From UBA11891 sp003533785 (GTDB lineage: Bacteria > Bacteroidota > Bacteroidia > Flavobacteriales > Flavobacteriaceae), in the NCBI GenBank assembly GCA_949511625.1, contig CATFEX010000003.1, forward strand, positions 62,001 through 126,000: DNA of 64,000 nt, given 5' to 3'. Positions 1 through 8,960 of the stretch are shown here, piece after piece (the first letter of the stretch is position 1; each line of letters starts with the position of its first letter). The notes under the pieces were generated by a model that was given only the letters and a program-made list of their open reading frames with translations, ran no database searches and was not told the origin of the DNA. A program made the translations under genes and the position numbers.

Positions 1-423
1 ATTGGGAAACACATTCAAGAACAGTTTGCCCATAAGTATTACGATCAGCTCAGTGTTGGAATTGATTTTACGGCGCGCGATCTACAAAATAAGCTCAAAT
101 CCAAAGGCTTGCCTTGGGAAAAAGCTAAGGCTTTTGATGGGGCTGCTGTAGTAGGAGATTGGCTGCCCAAAGGATCTTTTGAAAACCTTCAACAACTCGA
201 TTTTGAGCTCACCAAAAACGGAAATACAGTGCAACAAGGAAACACCCAACTGATGTTGTATTCCATAGATCAATTAATCGCCTATGTATCCGAATATTTC
301 ACCCTTAAAATAGGAGATATTTTATTTACCGGAACCCCAGCAGGAGTAGGGCCAGTGAAAGAAAACGACCAACTTGAAGGCTATTTGAATGGTCAAAAAC
401 TACTTGAACTAAAAGTCAAATGA
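1..423 (+). CDS. Fumarylacetoacetate hydrolase family protein, C-terminal part
   Basis: The gene is cut by the window start; 140 C-terminal residues are visible, reading open from base 1. The segment ends with the family signature GDILFTGTPAGVGPV followed by a short beta-rich tail, which is typical of the FAH fold that binds a divalent metal and cleaves or decarboxylates acylpyruvate-type substrates. The metal-binding ExE region would lie upstream and is not seen, so the substrate cannot be judged. The stop codon overlaps the cinA start by 4 bp (ATGA), implying co-translation. Confidence 0.85.
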   Translation: MGKHIQEQFAHKYYDQLSVGIDFTARDLQNKLKSKGLPWEKAKAFDGAAVVGDWLPKGSFENLQQLDFELTKNGNTVQQGNTQLMLYSIDQLIAYVSEYFTLKIGDILFTGTPAGVGPVKENDQLEGYLNGQKLLELKVK

Positions 424-1673
424 CCGCTGAATTAATTACTATTGGAGACGAAATTTTGATCGGTCAAATTGTCAATACCAACGCCGCTTTTTTATCCAAA
501 GCTTTGAATAACATTGGCGTTGAAATCGTTCAAATCACCTCGATATCCGATGACCCCGATACGATTAAAAATACGTTGGAAGAAGCCAGAACGAGGGCAG
601 ATATCTTACTGCTTACGGGAGGTTTGGGCCCCACTAATGATGATGTAACCAAACATACATTAACTGATTATTTTAATGATCAGCTAGTCTGGTATCCTGA
701 GATTCTTTCTCATATTGAAGCCTTGTTTGAAAAATACGTTCCTACTCCCATTTCCGATTCCAACCGAGCCCAAGCCCAGCTTCCTGAGAAAGCTAAGATT
801 TTTAAAAACCAAATAGGAACTGCCTCGGGGATGTGGTTTGAGGCCGAGGACGTGGTGGTGATTTCCATGCCAGGCGTGCCCTACGAAATGAAATCTCTAA
901 TGAAAAACGAGATTCTACCCGCCCTTCAAGAAAAATTTGAAACGCCCCATATTTTTCATAAAACCATTTTGACCTATGGGCTAGGGGAGAGTGTCATTGC
1001 AGATCGCATCGCCGATTGGGAAGCTCAACTGCCTTCGTCCATCAAATTGGCCTATTTGCCGAGCCTGGGACGCGTCCGTCTCCGACTCTCTACGAAAGGG
1101 CCCAATCCCGACCGATTGCAAGAACAAGTGGATGCCGAAGTGGCCAAGCTACGCCCATTGATTGCAGACATATATTATGGAGAGGAAGAAGACGAACCCA
1201 TTGAAGTTCTGATTGGAAATCAGTTACGACAGCGAGGCCAAACGCTTGCGGTAGCAGAAAGCTGTACTGGAGGAGCCATTGCTGCTAGAATCACGACCCA
1301 TCCGGGGGCTTCCGGTTTTTTTCTAGGTGGGGGAGTAACTTATGCCACTGCAGCCAAAACCGCCCTATTGGGAGTTCCCGAAGCGTTGATTGAAAAAGAA
1401 GGTGTGGTGAGTGCAGCGGTGGCCAAAACCATGGCTCAGGGGATTCAACAACAAATGGGAGCCGACTATGCGCTTGCCACCACAGGCAATGCGGGACCCA
1501 CCGCCTTGGAAGGCGGAGCAGAAGTAGGAACGGTGTTTGTTGGGCTGTCGACGCCAAAGGGGGTGGAAAGTTTTCGATTTGTGATGGGAAACAATCGGGA
1601 ACGAGTGATTCAAAAGACCGTAAATAAAGCGTTTGAGCTGTTATTTAAAGCACTAGTTGTTAAGGGTGAATAA
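420..1673 (+). CDS. cinA: CinA-like protein (competence/damage-inducible; possible NMN deamidase)
   Basis: The 417-residue protein has the two standard domains. An N-terminal molybdopterin-binding-like (MoCF/COG1058) domain spans roughly residues 1-170 and begins ITIGDEILIGQIVNTN. A C-terminal CinA domain from about residue 255 carries AESCTGGAIAARIT. In characterised relatives the C-terminal domain deamidates nicotinamide mononucleotide and the N-terminal domain is an ADP-ribose pyrophosphatase; these activities are inferred here from family membership. The start ATG overlaps the stop of the preceding FAH gene. Length is normal. Confidence 0.93.
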   Translation: MTAELITIGDEILIGQIVNTNAAFLSKALNNIGVEIVQITSISDDPDTIKNTLEEARTRADILLLTGGLGPTNDDVTKHTLTDYFNDQLVWYPEILSHIEALFEKYVPTPISDSNRAQAQLPEKAKIFKNQIGTASGMWFEAEDVVVISMPGVPYEMKSLMKNEILPALQEKFETPHIFHKTILTYGLGESVIADRIADWEAQLPSSIKLAYLPSLGRVRLRLSTKGPNPDRLQEQVDAEVAKLRPLIADIYYGEEEDEPIEVLIGNQLRQRGQTLAVAESCTGGAIAARITTHPGASGFFLGGGVTYATAAKTALLGVPEALIEKEGVVSAAVAKTMAQGIQQQMGADYALATTGNAGPTALEGGAEVGTVFVGLSTPKGVESFRFVMGNNRERVIQKTVNKAFELLFKALVVKGE

Positions 1674-1697
1674 GCTTTTATTTTTGTTCATATGTTT

Positions 1698-1727
1698 TTG
1701 ATACTCCTAGAATAAAATGTAAATTTG
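1698..1727 (+). promoter_or_regulatory. Bacteroidota-type promoter for rpmB-rpmG-DUF4295
   Basis: TTG at 1698-1700 is followed after exactly 19 bases by TAAATTTG at 1720-1727, matching the flavobacterial consensus TTG-N17-19-TAnnTTTG. It lies 29 bp before the rpmB start, after the cinA stop, so the ribosomal-protein operon probably has its own promoter. Confidence 0.7.
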
Positions 1728-1756
1728 CCTCCGATTTAATGCAAATCCTTTGAGAT

Positions 1757-1993
1757 ATGGCCAAAGTTTGTGAAATAACAGGAAAGAAAGTGATGTTTGG
1801 AAACAACGTTTCCCACGCGATGAACAAAACACGTCGTCGCTTTGACATTAACTTAATCAAAAAACGTTTTTATATTCCTGAAGAAGATAAGTGGATCACG
1901 TTGAAGCTGAAAGCTTCTGCACTTAAGACGATCAACAAAAAAGGCATCAGTGCCGTATTAAAAGAAGCACGAGCGCAGGGCGTAATCAAATAA
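1757..1993 (+). CDS. rpmB: 50S ribosomal protein L28 (bL28)
   Basis: This 78-residue basic protein starts MAKVCEITGKKVMFGNNVSH, the classic L28 opening, and has the Arg-rich MNKTRRRFDINL segment. It is a structural protein of the large ribosomal subunit. It is first in a three-gene operon with rpmG 13 bp downstream and a DUF4295 gene after that; a promoter precedes it and a terminator follows the third gene. No clear Shine-Dalgarno sequence is present upstream, as is usual in Bacteroidota. Confidence 0.97.
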   Translation: MAKVCEITGKKVMFGNNVSHAMNKTRRRFDINLIKKRFYIPEEDKWITLKLKASALKTINKKGISAVLKEARAQGVIK

Positions 1994-2006
1994 GAGTAAA
2001 GAACTC

Positions 2007-2189
2007 ATGGCAAAGAAAGGCAATCGCGTACAGGTTATATTAGAATGCACCGAACACAAATCATCAGGGCAAGCTGGAACCTCTCGCTACATCACTACCA
2101 AGAATAAAAAAAACACTCCCGATCGATTGGAGATTAAAAAATTCAACCCGATTTTAAAAAAAATGACGGTTCACAAAGAAATTAAATAG
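2007..2189 (+). CDS. rpmG: 50S ribosomal protein L33 (bL33), zinc-free type
   Basis: The 60-residue protein has the L33 pattern: MAKKGNRVQVILECTEHK, then a central SRYITTKNKKNTPDRLEIKKF and a basic tail. It belongs to the large ribosomal subunit near the E site. Only one cysteine is present, so the paired CxxC zinc ligands of zinc-binding L33 forms are absent; this is the zinc-independent form. It sits between rpmB and the DUF4295 gene with very short spacers. Confidence 0.96.
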   Translation: MAKKGNRVQVILECTEHKSSGQAGTSRYITTKNKKNTPDRLEIKKFNPILKKMTVHKEIK

Positions 2190-2191
2190 TC

Positions 2192-2344
2192 ATGGCAAAG
2201 AAATCTGTAGCAACCCTACAAACAGGGTCCAAGCGTTTGACAAAGGCAATCAAAATGGTTAAAAAAGAAGGCTCCTCTGGGTATTCTTTTGTCGAAACCA
2301 TTTTACCTCCTGATATGGTCAACGATTGGTTGAATAAAAAATAA
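2192..2344 (+). CDS. DUF4295 family small basic protein
   Basis: A 50-residue reading frame starts MAKKSVATLQTGSKRLTKAI and ends VNDWLNKK. It begins 2 bp after the rpmG stop and is followed by a terminator, so it is the last gene of the ribosomal-protein operon. It is rich in Lys (11) and resembles the DUF4295 family, which in Bacteroidota regularly sits between rpmG and ftsY. Position, size and charge suggest a ribosome-associated protein; I recall a report of an extra Bacteroidota large-subunit protein but cannot confirm that it is this one. Confidence 0.88.
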   Translation: MAKKSVATLQTGSKRLTKAIKMVKKEGSSGYSFVETILPPDMVNDWLNKK

Positions 2345-2366
2345 TAAAATTCCTAAGGGAAATTCT

Positions 2367-2393
2367 AAAAGCTACTGAAAAGTAGCTTTTTTT
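2367..2393 (+). terminator. Intrinsic terminator after rpmB-rpmG-DUF4295
   Basis: AAAAGCTACT and AGTAGCTTTT form a perfect 10-bp stem around a GAAA tetraloop, followed by further T residues (2387-2393). It ends 10 bp before the ftsY start, so ftsY either depends on readthrough or has an unrecognised promoter. Confidence 0.85.
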
Positions 2394-2403
2394 GTATCTG
2401 GAT

Positions 2404-3363
2404 ATGAGTCAATTAAACAAATTGTTTTCTGCTGAAAAAAAACGTCGTTTGGCCGAGGGGTTGCAGTCGAGTAAGCGTTCTTTTTTTTCCAAGCTCGGTA
2501 CGGCTGTTGCTGGACGGACTCGCATTGATGAGGCGCTACTGGATGAATTAGAGGTCGTATTGATTCAATCCGATGTGGGCGTCACTACGACAGTGAAAAT
2601 CATTGAAGCCATAGAGCGTCGAGTGGCCGCCGATAAATACCTCGGATATGAAGCTTTGGGGCAATTGCTTACCGAAGAAATCACAAAAATTTTGATCCGC
2701 CCGGAAATCGCTCAAACACCGCAAGACTTTGCAGCTCCTTTGCCACACCAGCCCGAAGTCATTATGGTGGTGGGTGTTAATGGGGTGGGCAAAACGACTA
2801 CCATCGGCAAACTGGCGCATCACTACAAGCAAGCGGGAAAAAAAGTGGTGTTGGGAGCTGCAGACACCTTTCGAGCCGGCGCTATTGACCAGCTACAAAT
2901 TTGGGCTGATCGAGTAGGAGCTCCACTAGTTAAGCAAGAAATGGGAAGCGATCCGGCTTCAGTGGCTTTTGACACCCTACAATCCGCAGTGGCTCAACAG
3001 GCTGATTTGGTATTGATTGACACGGCAGGACGACTTCATAACAAGGTGAATTTGATGAATGAATTGGCCAAAGTCAAACGTGTTATGGAAAAGATTGTCG
3101 CAGAGGCGCCTCACGAAGTTTTGCTCATACTCGACGGCTCTACCGGTCAAAATGCCTATGAACAAGCCAAACAATTCACCGCAGCGACTGAGGTTAACGC
3201 CTTGGCCATTACCAAACTGGATGGTACTGCCAAAGGAGGGGTTGTAATGGGTATCTCCGACCAATTTCAAATCCCAGTCAAATATATTGGGGTGGGAGAA
3301 GGTCTTGAAGACCTGCAGCAATTTGATCCCGAATCTTTTGTTTTTTCATTCTTTAATGCCTAA
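2404..3363 (+). CDS. ftsY: Signal recognition particle receptor FtsY
   Basis: This 319-residue SRP-GTPase docks SRP-ribosome complexes at the inner membrane. It has a short NG core without a long acidic A domain: a helical N domain (about 1-100) and a G domain with GVNGVGKTTTIGKLA near residue 125, DTFRAGAIDQL, DTAGRLHNK and TKLDGTAKGG. A TTG codon 12 bp upstream is in frame, but it lies against the preceding terminator, so ATG at 2404 was chosen. The next gene follows after 2 bp. Confidence 0.97.
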   Translation: MSQLNKLFSAEKKRRLAEGLQSSKRSFFSKLGTAVAGRTRIDEALLDELEVVLIQSDVGVTTTVKIIEAIERRVAADKYLGYEALGQLLTEEITKILIRPEIAQTPQDFAAPLPHQPEVIMVVGVNGVGKTTTIGKLAHHYKQAGKKVVLGAADTFRAGAIDQLQIWADRVGAPLVKQEMGSDPASVAFDTLQSAVAQQADLVLIDTAGRLHNKVNLMNELAKVKRVMEKIVAEAPHEVLLILDGSTGQNAYEQAKQFTAATEVNALAITKLDGTAKGGVVMGISDQFQIPVKYIGVGEGLEDLQQFDPESFVFSFFNA

Positions 3364-3365
3364 CG

Positions 3366-4388
3366 ATGCTCAAAATTACTAAAGCAACTTTAGTTTTTAT
3401 AGGAATTCTGGTTCTCGCTTTTTTAATGGGTCCTAAGCCGACTCACGACGGAGTATTTGTCAAACCCCTTCCAGAAGTTCCAGCAGAAATGGAGGCACTG
3501 AATGCTTTTGTGGAAGCGGCTGAGGATCAGATTCCAAACATTCGTCCCAACAGTCGTTCCAAGATTATTTTTGCCGACAGCGTTCCTAAGAAAACGCCCT
3601 ATAGTGTCGTCTATTTTCATGGATTTACTGCGACTTCTAAAGAAGGGGACCCTTTCCATCTCGATGTTGCGAAGGGCTTAGGAGCGAATTTGTATTTACC
3701 GCGTTTTTACAATCATGGACTGCAAGAAGAAGAACCCATGTTGAATTTTAATTTAGAAGCCTATTTAGAGAGCGCCAGAGAGGCCCTTGCTATAGCGTCT
3801 CGTTTGGGGGAAAAGGTGATTATCTTGGCGACCTCCAACGGAGCTACCTTGGCGCTGACCTTGGGAGATCTTCCTCAGGTGGCAGCGATGGGTTTGTATT
3901 CCCCCAATATTAAAATGAAAGATCCTCGAGCTTTTATAGCTACCTTACCGTGGGGGGTTTATCTTCTGCGTGCGGTTTTTGGAGGGGATTATTTCTATTT
4001 GGGCCAGATGACGCCTGCTAAAAAAGAATACTGGACTTGGAAAGTTCGTTTGGAAGCAGGGATTGACTTTCAATATTTCCTCGAAACCGCGATGACCAAA
4101 ACCACCTTTTCCAAGATTAAAGTTCCTGTTTATATGGGATACTATTACAAAAATGACAGCTTGCAGGATAATACGGTTCGGGTAGAAGACATGTTGGTTA
4201 TGTTTGATCAATTAGGCACGCCAACTGCTCTAAAGAAAAAACAAGCTTTTCCAGAGGCCGCCGATCACGTTCTCACTTCTTACCTGAGCACTCACATCTA
4301 CCCTGAAGTGACGGAGGCTACCCTAGATTTTTTAAAGCATCAGCTCGCTTTGCCTATAGTTTCCAAAGAAATCCTAGCCAACGAATAG
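3366..4388 (+). CDS. Alpha/beta hydrolase, membrane-anchored
   Basis: The 340-residue protein opens with a hydrophobic segment (about residues 7-22), suggesting a membrane anchor or uncleaved signal. An oxyanion-type FHGFTATSKEG motif lies near residue 84. The probable nucleophile is Ser157 in LATSNGAT, where the first Gly of GxSxG is Ala. Candidate partners are Asp264 (KNDSLQD) and His301 (AADHVLTSY). It resembles serine hydrolases/esterases of the alpha/beta fold; the substrate is unknown. It lies between ftsY and rimO with 2 and 7 bp spacers, so it is probably co-transcribed with them. Confidence 0.8.
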   Translation: MLKITKATLVFIGILVLAFLMGPKPTHDGVFVKPLPEVPAEMEALNAFVEAAEDQIPNIRPNSRSKIIFADSVPKKTPYSVVYFHGFTATSKEGDPFHLDVAKGLGANLYLPRFYNHGLQEEEPMLNFNLEAYLESAREALAIASRLGEKVIILATSNGATLALTLGDLPQVAAMGLYSPNIKMKDPRAFIATLPWGVYLLRAVFGGDYFYLGQMTPAKKEYWTWKVRLEAGIDFQYFLETAMTKTTFSKIKVPVYMGYYYKNDSLQDNTVRVEDMLVMFDQLGTPTALKKKQAFPEAADHVLTSYLSTHIYPEVTEATLDFLKHQLALPIVSKEILANE

Positions 4389-4395
4389 TTTTTCT

Positions 4396-5697
4396 ATGCG
4401 AACCAAAAGTCACCACAAACACACAATCAATGTCATCACGCTTGGTTGCTCGAAAAATCTCTATGATTCTGAAGTGCTAATGGGCCAATTAAAAGCAAGT
4501 GGAAAAGAGGTTGTTCACGAAAAAGAGGGCAATATTGTCGTTGTCAACACCTGTGGGTTTATTGCTGATGCCAAAGAAGAATCGGTCAACACGATTCTCG
4601 AACAAATTCAAAAGAAAGAAAAGGGAGAAGTAGACCGGGTCTATGTTACCGGTTGCTTAAGCGAACGCTATAAGCCCGACTTAGAAAAAGAAATTCCTCA
4701 AGTAGATCAATATTTTGGAACGACTGATCTGCCTCAATTACTTAAAGTATTAGGGGCCGACTATAAACATGAATTATTAGGCGAACGATTGACTACCACC
4801 CCCAGAAATTACGCTTATCTCAAAATCGCTGAAGGCTGCGATCGACCTTGTTCTTTTTGTGCGATTCCACTTATGCGAGGCAAGCATCAATCCAAAAGTA
4901 TTGAAGCTCTGGTAGAAGAAGCTTCCCTACTTGCAAAGGATGGGGTGAAAGAGTTGATTCTGATTGCTCAAGATCTCACATATTATGGACTGGATCTTTA
5001 TAAAGAACGCAGGTTGGCAGCGTTGCTCAAAGCCTTGGTTAAAGTGAATGGCATAGAATGGATTCGCCTCCACTACGCGTTTCCTACAGGATTTCCAATG
5101 GACGTACTTGAAGTGATGCGAGAAGAACCTAAGGTGTGTAATTATATTGATATCCCATTGCAACATATTTCTGATTCTATTTTAAAATCGATGCGACGCG
5201 GGACGACCCAGGCTAAAACCACTAAATTAATTCAAGATTTTCGAGCAGCTGTTCCTGAAATTGGAATACGGACCTCTCTTATTGTTGGCTATCCAGGCGA
5301 AACCGAGACAGACTTCAAAACACTCAAAGATTGGGTTCGAGAAATGCGCTTTGATCGGCTGGGCTGTTTTACCTACAGTCATGAAGAAAATACCCACGCC
5401 TTTGCCCTAGAAGACGATGTGCCTGAGGATGTCAAGCAAGAACGAGCTAACGAAATCATGGCGATTCAATCGGAAATTTCTAGAGAAAGCAATCAACAAC
5501 GGGTGGGGCAATCAATGCGTTGCATGATTGACCGCAAAGAGGGAAATTATTTTATTGGACGAACCGAATACGACTCTCCCGATGTAGATAATGAAGTCTT
5601 AATTTCAGCTCAAGAGCACTATTTGAAGTTGGGTGATTTTGCTCAGATAACCATTACCTCAGCTACGGAGTTTGATCTCTTTGGCCGACCCAACTAA
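4396..5697 (+). CDS. rimO: Ribosomal protein S12 methylthiotransferase RimO
   Basis: RimO is a radical-SAM enzyme that adds a methylthio group to an Asp of ribosomal protein S12. The 433-residue protein has the UPF0004 domain with Cys18 (TLGCSKNLYDSEV), Cys53 and Cys87, the radical-SAM CDRPCSFC motif (Cys148, 152, 155) and a C-terminal TRAM domain. The CSKNLYDSEVLMG opening distinguishes RimO from the tRNA enzyme MiaB. Length and motifs are normal. Confidence 0.96.
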   Translation: MRTKSHHKHTINVITLGCSKNLYDSEVLMGQLKASGKEVVHEKEGNIVVVNTCGFIADAKEESVNTILEQIQKKEKGEVDRVYVTGCLSERYKPDLEKEIPQVDQYFGTTDLPQLLKVLGADYKHELLGERLTTTPRNYAYLKIAEGCDRPCSFCAIPLMRGKHQSKSIEALVEEASLLAKDGVKELILIAQDLTYYGLDLYKERRLAALLKALVKVNGIEWIRLHYAFPTGFPMDVLEVMREEPKVCNYIDIPLQHISDSILKSMRRGTTQAKTTKLIQDFRAAVPEIGIRTSLIVGYPGETETDFKTLKDWVREMRFDRLGCFTYSHEENTHAFALEDDVPEDVKQERANEIMAIQSEISRESNQQRVGQSMRCMIDRKEGNYFIGRTEYDSPDVDNEVLISAQEHYLKLGDFAQITITSATEFDLFGRPN

Positions 5698-5727
5698 TTT
5701 TAGGATATATTTACAGAAAGATTGGTT

Positions 5728-7335
5728 ATGAAAGCCCATACCATTCCTTATGAGCAGACTGGATTTTTCTCCACGCTTATATTAGACTATCTAAAACAAG
5801 AAAAGACCCTGAATGCTTTCTATGAAGCCTTTCCTAGCATAGATAACTTTAAGAAGCAAACCGAACTAAAAGCTCCTACCTACTCTCGTTCGCAGCGACA
5901 ATTACTCGTTCGTACCCTCGAAGCCCAATACGTCAATACTTCACTTTCAGATGCAACGGCAGCCAATATCAAACGGCTGGAGAAAGCATCCACTTTTACT
6001 ATAACCACTGGGCATCAATTGAGCTTACTTACTGGCCCACTTTATTTTATTTTTAAAATAGTGTCGACCATCAAATTGTGCCAACAATTAAAAAAAGCCA
6101 TGCCTAGCAAGGATTTTGTCCCTGTTTATTGGATGGCTTCTGAAGATCACGATTTTGAAGAGATAAGTCATTTTTCATTCAAAGGGAAAAAGTTTCAATG
6201 GGAGCATCCAAACTCAGGAGGTAAAGTAGGGGACCTGTCATTGGATTCTTTACAATCAATATTGGATTTATTGACAAAAGAATTGCCCGAGAGTGAATCG
6301 GGAAATCAACTAAAAGAATGGATAAATCGAAGTTATCGATCTTCCCAAACGCTTGGCGAAGCCACACGATCTCTTGTCAATGCTCTTTTTGCAGAGACAG
6401 GATTAATCATACTTGACGGCGATGATCCCGATTTAAAAAAGAGTTTCATTCCCTATTTTCAAAAGGAATTGGAAAAGCAAGACTGTTTTAAAGAAACCCA
6501 AAACCAGATTGAGCAACTTCAACAGAACTACCATCCTTCCTACAAACCACAAGTGACCCCTAGAGAGATCAATCTTTTTTATTTGTCTCCCCAAAAGCGA
6601 CAACGAATTATCACACATGAAGCAGGCTATCAGTGGGATGGTGATCCAAGGGTCCGATCTAAAGAAACGATGCTCAGCCTCTTAAACGATCACCCCGAAA
6701 ACTTTTCTCCTAATGTTCTAATGCGTCCTTTGTATCAAGAAGTACTTTTGCCCAATCTGGGTTATATTGGAGGGGGAGGCGAACTGGCTTATTGGTTTCA
6801 ATTGAAGTCATTTTTTGAGTCACAAAAAGTTCCTTTTCCGCTGTTGATTCTTAGAAATTCTGCTGTATTAGTAAATGGGAAGACTGTTGGAAAAATGAAT
6901 AAATTGGATTTGCGTCCTGAAGATTTATTTTTGAAACGCCCTGACTTGGTGAACAAAAAGGTACAGCAATTAAGTGCCATTGACTTGGATTTGCAATTTT
7001 TAAAAAAGGAATTAGAAAAAAATTTCCGCCATTTGAAAGGTCTAGTAAAGCAGACAGATGCCTCTTATGAAGGGGCTGTAGCAGCACAACAACAAAAACA
7101 ATTTAAAGGAATCGATCATTTAGAAAAGCGCCTCCTTCGTGCCCAAAAAAGAAAACTAAAAGATCAGGTAGAACGTCTGGAAAAATTACACGAGTCTCTT
7201 TTCCCCAATTCAGGGCTTCAAGAGCGAAAGGCTAATTTTAGCACATTCTATCTCGAAAAAGGACCAAGCTTAATTCCTCAGCTCATGGAATCATTCGATC
7301 CACTAAAATTTCAATTTACTTGGATAGAGTTATAG
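5728..7335 (+). CDS. bshC: Bacillithiol biosynthesis cysteine-adding enzyme BshC
   Basis: The 535-residue protein matches BshC, which ligates cysteine to GlcN-malate in the last step of bacillithiol synthesis. Visible family segments are TTGHQLSLLTGPLYFIFK near residue 94, PVYWMASEDHDFEEI near residue 133 and YIGGGGELAYWFQLK near residue 350; the C-terminal 100 residues look like a coiled coil. The ATG at 5728 is preferred to an in-frame TTG two codons earlier. bshA and bshB are not in this window. Its presence implies bacillithiol rather than glutathione as a main thiol. Confidence 0.93.
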   Translation: MKAHTIPYEQTGFFSTLILDYLKQEKTLNAFYEAFPSIDNFKKQTELKAPTYSRSQRQLLVRTLEAQYVNTSLSDATAANIKRLEKASTFTITTGHQLSLLTGPLYFIFKIVSTIKLCQQLKKAMPSKDFVPVYWMASEDHDFEEISHFSFKGKKFQWEHPNSGGKVGDLSLDSLQSILDLLTKELPESESGNQLKEWINRSYRSSQTLGEATRSLVNALFAETGLIILDGDDPDLKKSFIPYFQKELEKQDCFKETQNQIEQLQQNYHPSYKPQVTPREINLFYLSPQKRQRIITHEAGYQWDGDPRVRSKETMLSLLNDHPENFSPNVLMRPLYQEVLLPNLGYIGGGGELAYWFQLKSFFESQKVPFPLLILRNSAVLVNGKTVGKMNKLDLRPEDLFLKRPDLVNKKVQQLSAIDLDLQFLKKELEKNFRHLKGLVKQTDASYEGAVAAQQQKQFKGIDHLEKRLLRAQKRKLKDQVERLEKLHESLFPNSGLQERKANFSTFYLEKGPSLIPQLMESFDPLKFQFTWIEL

Positions 7336-7411
7336 AATTTTCAACAATTAATTGGGAAAAAAAAGCGAAAGAATGATTTAGGAACCCTAAGTGAATTACC
7401 TATTTTTGTTC

Positions 7412-8941
7412 ATGCAAGAAAAAGTACTCATTCTCGATTTCGGTTCACAGTACACCCAATTGATTGCCCGTCGGGTTCGGGAGCTAAACACATACTGCGA
7501 AATTCACCCCTTCAACAAGATTCCAAAAAGCTTGGCTGATTTTAAGGCAGTCATCCTGTCGGGATCCCCTTTTTCGGTTCGCTCTGATGATGCCTTGCAT
7601 CCTGATTTGTCAGAAATACGAGGCAAAAAACCAGTATTAGGAGTTTGTTATGGCGCACAATACTTGGCTCATTTTTCGGGAGGCAAAGTGAGTCCCTCCA
7701 ATAGCCGGGAGTATGGAAGAGCTCGCTTGTCTTACATCGATAGTAAGAATCCGCTTTTTGAAAACGTGCCTGGCGATAGTCAAATATGGATGAGCCACAG
7801 TGACACCATTGAAAAACTACCGGAGAGAGGGATATTATTGGCAAGTACCGAAGACGTAACCCATGCAGCCTATCAAATAGCGGGAGAAGCTACTTATGCC
7901 CTGCAATTCCATCCCGAAGTCTACCACAGCACCGATGGAAAACAAATTTTGGAAAACTTTATTAATAAGATTGCTGGGGTCGCTTCCGATTGGACTCCCG
8001 ATTCGTTTGTTGAAATGACAGTTCAAGAATTGCGAAATCAAATTGGAGATGAAAAAGTAATTCTAGGCCTATCGGGTGGGGTAGATTCAACAGTTGCTGC
8101 AATTTTATTGCATCACGCTATCGGCACCCAACTGAATTGCATATTTGTCAATAACGGTCTGTTGCGTAAAGGCGAGTTCAGTCAAGTATTACAGCAATAC
8201 GAAGGAATGGGACTCACTGTGAAAGGCGTGGATGCGAGCGCCCTTTTCCTAGCAGCCTTAGAAGGGGTCACCGATCCCGAGCAGAAACGAAAAATAATTG
8301 GAAAAACCTTCATTGATGTGTTCGATACGGAGTCTAAAGAAATCGCTGGCGCTGCATGGCTGGGGCAAGGAACCATCTATCCCGACGTTATCGAATCGGT
8401 CTCGGTCAATGGCCCCTCTGTCACGATCAAATCCCACCATAATGTAGGCGGTCTTCCCGACTATATGCAATTAAAAATTGTGGAACCCCTTCGTATGTTG
8501 TTCAAAGATGAAGTACGGCGCGTAGGAAAAAGTCTGAATATAGCACCTGAGATTTTAGGACGACATCCTTTCCCCGGCCCTGGGTTGGGGATTCGAATTT
8601 TAGGAGACATTACTGCTGAAAAAGTTAAAATGCTTCAAGAAGTAGATGCGCTTTTTATCCAAGGCCTTAAGAAAGAAGGTCTTTATGATAAGATATGGCA
8701 AGCAGGTGCTATGCTATTGCCTGTTCAGTCGGTAGGCGTAATGGGGGATGAGCGCACCTATGAGAAATGTGTCGCCTTGCGTGCAGTAGAATCTACCGAT
8801 GGGATGACCGCAGACTGGGTTGATCTGCCTTACGCTTTTCTGCAGGATATATCCAACCAAATTATCAATAAAGTACCGGGAGTCAATCGAGTGGTCTACG
8901 ACATCAGTTCCAAACCCCCAGCAACCATTGAATGGGAATAG
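7412..8941 (+). CDS. guaA: GMP synthase (glutamine-hydrolysing)
   Basis: GuaA converts XMP to GMP using ATP and glutamine. The 509-residue protein has a class I glutamine amidotransferase domain with the nucleophile in VCYGAQYLAH and the FHPEVYHS His/Glu segment, then an ATP pyrophosphatase domain with LGLSGGVDSTVAA and a C-terminal dimerisation domain ending SSKPPATIEWE. The ATG at 7412 (MQEKVLILDFGSQYTQ) matches the usual start; an in-frame GTG 21 bp upstream would add residues not seen in the family. A TATTTTTG -7-like element at 7401-7408 also argues for the later start. Confidence 0.97.
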   Translation: MQEKVLILDFGSQYTQLIARRVRELNTYCEIHPFNKIPKSLADFKAVILSGSPFSVRSDDALHPDLSEIRGKKPVLGVCYGAQYLAHFSGGKVSPSNSREYGRARLSYIDSKNPLFENVPGDSQIWMSHSDTIEKLPERGILLASTEDVTHAAYQIAGEATYALQFHPEVYHSTDGKQILENFINKIAGVASDWTPDSFVEMTVQELRNQIGDEKVILGLSGGVDSTVAAILLHHAIGTQLNCIFVNNGLLRKGEFSQVLQQYEGMGLTVKGVDASALFLAALEGVTDPEQKRKIIGKTFIDVFDTESKEIAGAAWLGQGTIYPDVIESVSVNGPSVTIKSHHNVGGLPDYMQLKIVEPLRMLFKDEVRRVGKSLNIAPEILGRHPFPGPGLGIRILGDITAEKVKMLQEVDALFIQGLKKEGLYDKIWQAGAMLLPVQSVGVMGDERTYEKCVALRAVESTDGMTADWVDLPYAFLQDISNQIINKVPGVNRVVYDISSKPPATIEWE

Positions 8942-8960
8942 TTTTTGATATATTTAGGGC

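Noticed and set aside
1291..1613. Minus-strand open frames inside cinA
   Set aside because: They are antisense to a well supported gene and have no family features or promoter.
7391..7411. GTG start for guaA seven codons upstream
   Set aside because: It overlaps a -7-like element, and MQEKVLILDFGSQYTQ is the normal GuaA start.
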